In this document: positions 7,737 to 10,295 of the stretch, one piece after another | Position numbering within the stretch: the first letter of the stretch is position 1 | How the letters are laid out: every line of letters begins with the position of its first letter | NCBI GenBank assembly: GCA_905214265.1 | Contig: CAJMLQ010000104.1 | Location: 1 to 10,295, forward strand | Reading direction: 5' to 3' | Length of the DNA stretch: 10,295 nt | DNA from: an uncultured bacterium | Lineage (GTDB): Bacteria; Bacillota; Clostridia; Oscillospirales; Ruminococcaceae | Made by a program: the position numbers and the translations under genes | Notes under the pieces: model-generated | The model's input: the letters and a program-made list of their open reading frames with translations, nothing else | Told to the model about the DNA's origin: nothing | Databases searched by the model: none

Positions 7737-9146
7737 ATGAAGCTGACAAGGCCAGTTCCGAAACTTCCCCATTCCTATTTTTGGACATGGGACCATAGTA
7801 CAAACTGGGTTCTCGATGATCCGGGTACTATGAATTTTGGATGTCAAAACCGCTATTTGAAAAAACCGGATACCTTCGTGGAAGATTACCGAAGGCTCAC
7901 GGATTTCGCCGCTGACATCGGTATTGAAGGGATCGCGATTTGGGGATTCCTCAGAGATTCCCACCATGGCATAGAAGGGGCAAAACGAGTCGCCTCTTAT
8001 GGGGCCGAAAAAGGCGTTCGAATCATGCCCGGTGTGGGGACCTCCCAATACGGAGGAGTCTACTATGAAGGGGAGCATCCCTATAATCTGGATACGCTTC
8101 TGCGTGACCAGCCGCAACGGGCAGCAATTGCTCCAGAATGGATCCGAGAGGATGGACAGGTCCATTCGTTGTGTCCATCTCATCCTCAATTCGCGGAATG
8201 GATCCAAGAGGGAATGGAGTGGTTGTTCCGCACCTTTGAAATTGGCGGCTGCAATTTGGAAAATGGTGATTTTTTCCGTTGTTTCTGCCCATCCTGCAGG
8301 GAAAAGTATGAGCACAGGCAGGATGGAGACTCAGAATTTTTCCATTTTCAAAAACTAGGCTATGAAGCAGCTTTTAATGCTGCAAAAAAGATTCAGGAAA
8401 ACAACGCCAAAGAACTACTGATTACTTGGGCAACTTACTGCGGATTTGTTCCAGGTGGGGCTCCTGATGCCACAGATTTGATGTACACCCCTCAAATGCA
8501 TTGCCAACGCCCCTCTATCTTTCAAGCCCACCCAGAACATACAGTACAATGGTCCTTGACGGGAATGATCCATCAGACACCGCTCCCGCTGTATCACTTT
8601 TGGGAGGACGGCACGCCGTCGGTCAGCACAGAGCGTTGGCCGGAAGGTCTTACTCCTCCATCTCAGCACAATGTTGGTTATCTCCATCAAGGGAGCCAGT
8701 GGTGTCATATTCCACGGTATGAGCTGGCTATCAGCAGTATCAAAGAAGGTTGCCTGTGCGCTTGGAAAGTTGGGTTTGAAGGAGTAGTCATCCAAGGTGA
8801 GGTAACACCCCAGCATATCCCCACTCTACTGAACTATCTTGCTTTTTCCCATTTTACGCATTGGCCGGAGGACTCGATCCGCCGTTTTGGAATGGTAACA
8901 TTGGGAGAGGTACTGGGTTCTGAACGGGCGGGTGAGGTCTATGCGCGGGGACTTTGCGAACTGGAGCGTACCCCCCGCGATCAGGACTGTATCCAGCAGG
9001 TTTTTGAAGAATACCAGAAAGTTTATCCGCTTATCATGATGGGAAATAGGGAGAAGCTTTCCGGTCAGCTGATCCGCTTCCAGATGTGGAACTGGTTGTA
9101 TAAGGCTATGAACGGTGAGCGCGGAGCCAATTGGCCGTTTTATTAA
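7737..9146 (+). CDS. Putative TIM-barrel glycoside hydrolase-like protein, family not identified
   Basis: A 469-aa, tryptophan- and histidine-rich soluble protein with no signal peptide. I do not recognise a named family. The pattern resembles GH-type (alpha/beta)8 barrels: alternating predicted strands and helices, such as GIEGIAIWGF (strand 2-like), GVRIMPGVGTSQYGG (strand 3-like) and GCNLENGDF (strand 4-like). Acidic residues E175 and D178 sit at the end of that last strand and are candidate catalytic groups. A cysteine cluster follows at once (C182, C184, C187 in RCFCPSCREK), a layout seen in some GH20-like and DUF4838-like barrels and possibly a small metal or structural site. Later sugar-cleft-like segments include QWSLTGMIHQ and YHFWEDG. 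The start is fixed by AAGGAG six bases upstream. As last gene of the catabolic run it probably processes the same substrate. By eye it is more AT-rich than the genes before it. Confidence 0.55.
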   Translation: MKLTRPVPKLPHSYFWTWDHSTNWVLDDPGTMNFGCQNRYLKKPDTFVEDYRRLTDFAADIGIEGIAIWGFLRDSHHGIEGAKRVASYGAEKGVRIMPGVGTSQYGGVYYEGEHPYNLDTLLRDQPQRAAIAPEWIREDGQVHSLCPSHPQFAEWIQEGMEWLFRTFEIGGCNLENGDFFRCFCPSCREKYEHRQDGDSEFFHFQKLGYEAAFNAAKKIQENNAKELLITWATYCGFVPGGAPDATDLMYTPQMHCQRPSIFQAHPEHTVQWSLTGMIHQTPLPLYHFWEDGTPSVSTERWPEGLTPPSQHNVGYLHQGSQWCHIPRYELAISSIKEGCLCAWKVGFEGVVIQGEVTPQHIPTLLNYLAFSHFTHWPEDSIRRFGMVTLGEVLGSERAGEVYARGLCELERTPRDQDCIQQVFEEYQKVYPLIMMGNREKLSGQLIRFQMWNWLYKAMNGERGANWPFY

Positions 9147-9168
9147 TAAAAAATTCATGAAGTATTAA

Positions 9169-9196
9169 TTGACCGATCAGTCTATTATTGTATAAT
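9169..9196 (+). promoter_or_regulatory. Sigma-A-type promoter of the TetR/antiporter unit
   Basis: TTGACC (9169-9174) and a consensus TATAAT (9191-9196) are separated by 16 bases, with a predicted transcription start near 9203. The -35 lies inside the left operator-like site. The -10 lies in the spacer between the two sites, and the start point falls in the right site. This geometry is ideal for repression by the regulator encoded just downstream. Confidence 0.8.
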
Positions 9197-9211
9197 ATAG
9201 ACTGATCGGTC
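9171..9211. repeat. Perfect 15-base inverted repeat with paired TetR-type operators
   Basis: The arm GACCGATCAGTCTAT (9171-9185) is repeated as its exact reverse complement at 9197-9211, with an 11-base spacer. Each arm is itself a near-palindrome. Extended sites are TTGACCGATCAGTCTA (9169-9184, two mismatched pairs) and TAGACTGATCGGTCTA (9198-9213, one mismatched pair), with centres 29 bases apart. TAGAC-N6-GTCTA-like palindromes are typical TetR-family operators. The spacing of almost three helical turns would put two dimers on the same DNA face. The hairpin followed by TATATTTTT could also slow or end transcription arriving from the upstream operon, but the embedded promoter favours the operator reading. 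Confidence 0.82.
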
Positions 9212-9238
9212 TATATTTTTAGTTCGAGGTTGATGCTC

Positions 9239-9853
9239 ATGAAACAAGAGGAACGAACCAGTCTGACAAGAGAACGGATTATCAAGGCGGCAATGCAGGA
9301 ATTTGGCACCAAAGGCTACGCGGGGACGACTCTGAATGCGATCTGCAGCGAAGGAGGAATTTCCAAGGGCCTCTTCTACCACAATTTCAGCGGGAAAAAC
9401 GCGTTATATCTTGCCTGTGTTAGTCAATGCTTTGCTAGTCTGATGGCGTATCTGCGGGAAAAGGCGGAGATAGAAAACCTGCAGATTTGCATGGAACTTC
9501 GCTTTCAGTATTTTGCGGAGCATCCTTTGTGCGCCCGCATTTTTTTTGAAGCAGTACTTCAGCCGCCGGAGGAACTGGCCGACAAGATCAGGGACTGCAA
9601 GCGGGAATTCGATGCGTTCAACAAAAAAATCTACCAATCGGTCTTGTCCGGGTTGACGCTGCGGCAAGGAATCACGGAAGCGGATGCGTTGGACTATTAC
9701 GAAATGATGCAGGAAATGTTCAACGGCTACTACAGCAGTCCAGCCTACGCTGGAAAGGATTTTCAAACCATTATGATGGACCATGAGGAGAGGCTGGCAA
9801 AGCTGGTGGATTTTATGTTGTACGGAATTGCGGAAAGGGGAAATCATCAATGA
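9239..9853 (+). CDS. TetR/AcrR-family transcriptional regulator
   Basis: A 204-aa cytoplasmic DNA-binding repressor. The N-terminal tetR domain is complete (about residues 11-57): RERIIKAAMQEFGTKGYAGT, then helix-turn-helix residues ICSEGGISKGLFYHNF with Y47, F50 and K53 in the usual positions. The remaining ~145 residues are helical ligand-binding and dimerisation sequence without a recognisable subfamily. ATG 9239 is preferred because GAGG (9226-9229) is nine bases upstream. ATG 9233 would be only three bases from it, and TTG 9230 is directly adjacent to it. The paired operator-like sites in its own promoter imply autorepression, relieved by an unknown ligand. The stop overlaps the antiporter start (ATGA), so both should be made together, and the antiporter is the likely regulated target. 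Length is normal for the family. Confidence 0.93.
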   Translation: MKQEERTSLTRERIIKAAMQEFGTKGYAGTTLNAICSEGGISKGLFYHNFSGKNALYLACVSQCFASLMAYLREKAEIENLQICMELRFQYFAEHPLCARIFFEAVLQPPEELADKIRDCKREFDAFNKKIYQSVLSGLTLRQGITEADALDYYEMMQEMFNGYYSSPAYAGKDFQTIMMDHEERLAKLVDFMLYGIAERGNHQ

Positions 9854-10295
9854 TCGGAATGCTTTTTCGGTTGATCGCCGCAGTTTTGATCGCATTTTTA
9901 GTAGGTAAGCTGGTAGCAAAGCTGAAGCTACCCTCCATTTTAGGGTGGTTGATAGCAGGGATGGTATTAGGACCTCACGCCCTTGCTTTGATGAATGACG
10001 CGCTTCTCGACGCCGTTTGGTATGAAAGCGTTCTGCATATTCTGGAATGCGGCGTGGGATTGATGATCGGCACGGAATTGGTCTGGAGAAAGATCAAAAA
10101 GTCCGGAAGATCCATTGTGATCACAACGCTGACGCAGTCTCTGGGCACATTTTTAATGGTATCACTGGTCTTTGGAGTCGTCTTTTGGATTTCGGACGTT
10201 CCCGTCTATCTGGCCTTTGTTTTCGGAGGTATTGCGCTGGCTACCGCTCCGGCACCGGCGCTTTCGATTGTACGGGAATTCAGGACGAAGGGTCC
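9850..10295 (+). CDS. CPA-type cation:proton antiporter, 3' end beyond the window
   Basis: The N-terminal 148 codons of an integral membrane monovalent cation:proton antiporter (Na_H_Exchanger family, CPA2/KefB- or NhaP-like), read to the edge with no stop. Predicted membrane helices fall at about residues 5-22, 29-46, 64-79, 92-113 and 118-138. The motif LPSILGWLIAGMVLGP after helix 1 is characteristic, as is the ending ATAPAPALSIVREF with unwound-helix small residues and prolines. The paired acidic ion-binding residues normally found further along are outside the window, so ion selectivity cannot be judged. ATG 9850 overlaps the TetR stop by four bases and has AGGGG nine bases upstream. ATG 9859 is a less likely alternative. 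Expression is probably controlled by the TetR repressor through the shared promoter. It could serve pH, Na+/K+ or electrophile stress. Confidence 0.88.
   Translation, partial: MIGMLFRLIAAVLIAFLVGKLVAKLKLPSILGWLIAGMVLGPHALALMNDALLDAVWYESVLHILECGVGLMIGTELVWRKIKKSGRSIVITTLTQSLGTFLMVSLVFGVVFWISDVPVYLAFVFGGIALATAPAPALSIVREFRTKG

Noticed and set aside
9142..9169. ATTAATA...TATTAAT hairpin just after the operon as a terminator
   Set aside because: The stem is seven A/T pairs only, with a 14-base loop and no T-tract. It is too weak.

Overview
The window looks like a Bacillota genome, probably a gut-type clostridial lineage or a relative of Paenibacillus. The grounds are a YesM/YesN-type two-component pair, strong AGGAGG-like ribosome binding sites, tightly packed sugar-catabolism genes and a moderately high GC content. 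This is inferred from gene style, not from a marker gene.

Layout. On the minus strand, a YesN-type response regulator runs off the left edge (1-716). It overlaps a YesM-type histidine kinase (703-1458) that keeps only its catalytic half. On the plus strand, starting within a few bases of the kinase's first codon, lies the C-terminal part of a family GH38 alpha-mannosidase (about 1461-3209). Four intact, closely spaced genes follow: a DUF6259-like TIM-barrel glycosidase candidate (3228-5489), a uroporphyrinogen-decarboxylase-superfamily protein that is not HemE (5486-6613), a seven-bladed-propeller protein resembling oligogalacturonide lyase PL22 (6640-7692), and an unassigned TIM-barrel glycosidase-like protein (7737-9146). 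A second unit then begins. It has a sigma-A-type promoter bracketed by two inverted operator-like sites (9169-9213), a TetR-family regulator (9239-9853) and the start of a CPA-type cation:proton antiporter (9850 to the right edge).

How the parts fit. The first unit reads as a divergent two-component sensor/regulator facing a glycan or glycoside catabolic operon. The sensor half of the kinase, the catalytic half of the mannosidase and the whole divergent promoter region are missing, and the two remnants abut at about 1453-1464. This is either a recent real deletion or a false assembly join. The intact downstream genes argue that it is recent or artefactual. The second unit looks like a self-repressed regulator, translationally coupled to the transporter it probably controls.

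The most novel content is the operon combination of a GH38, a DUF6259-like protein, a UroD-like protein, a PL22-like propeller and an unassigned TIM barrel. Its substrate cannot be read from the sequence. No RNA genes, CRISPR arrays or insertion sequences were seen. The only gene-free gaps are shorter than 100 bases.
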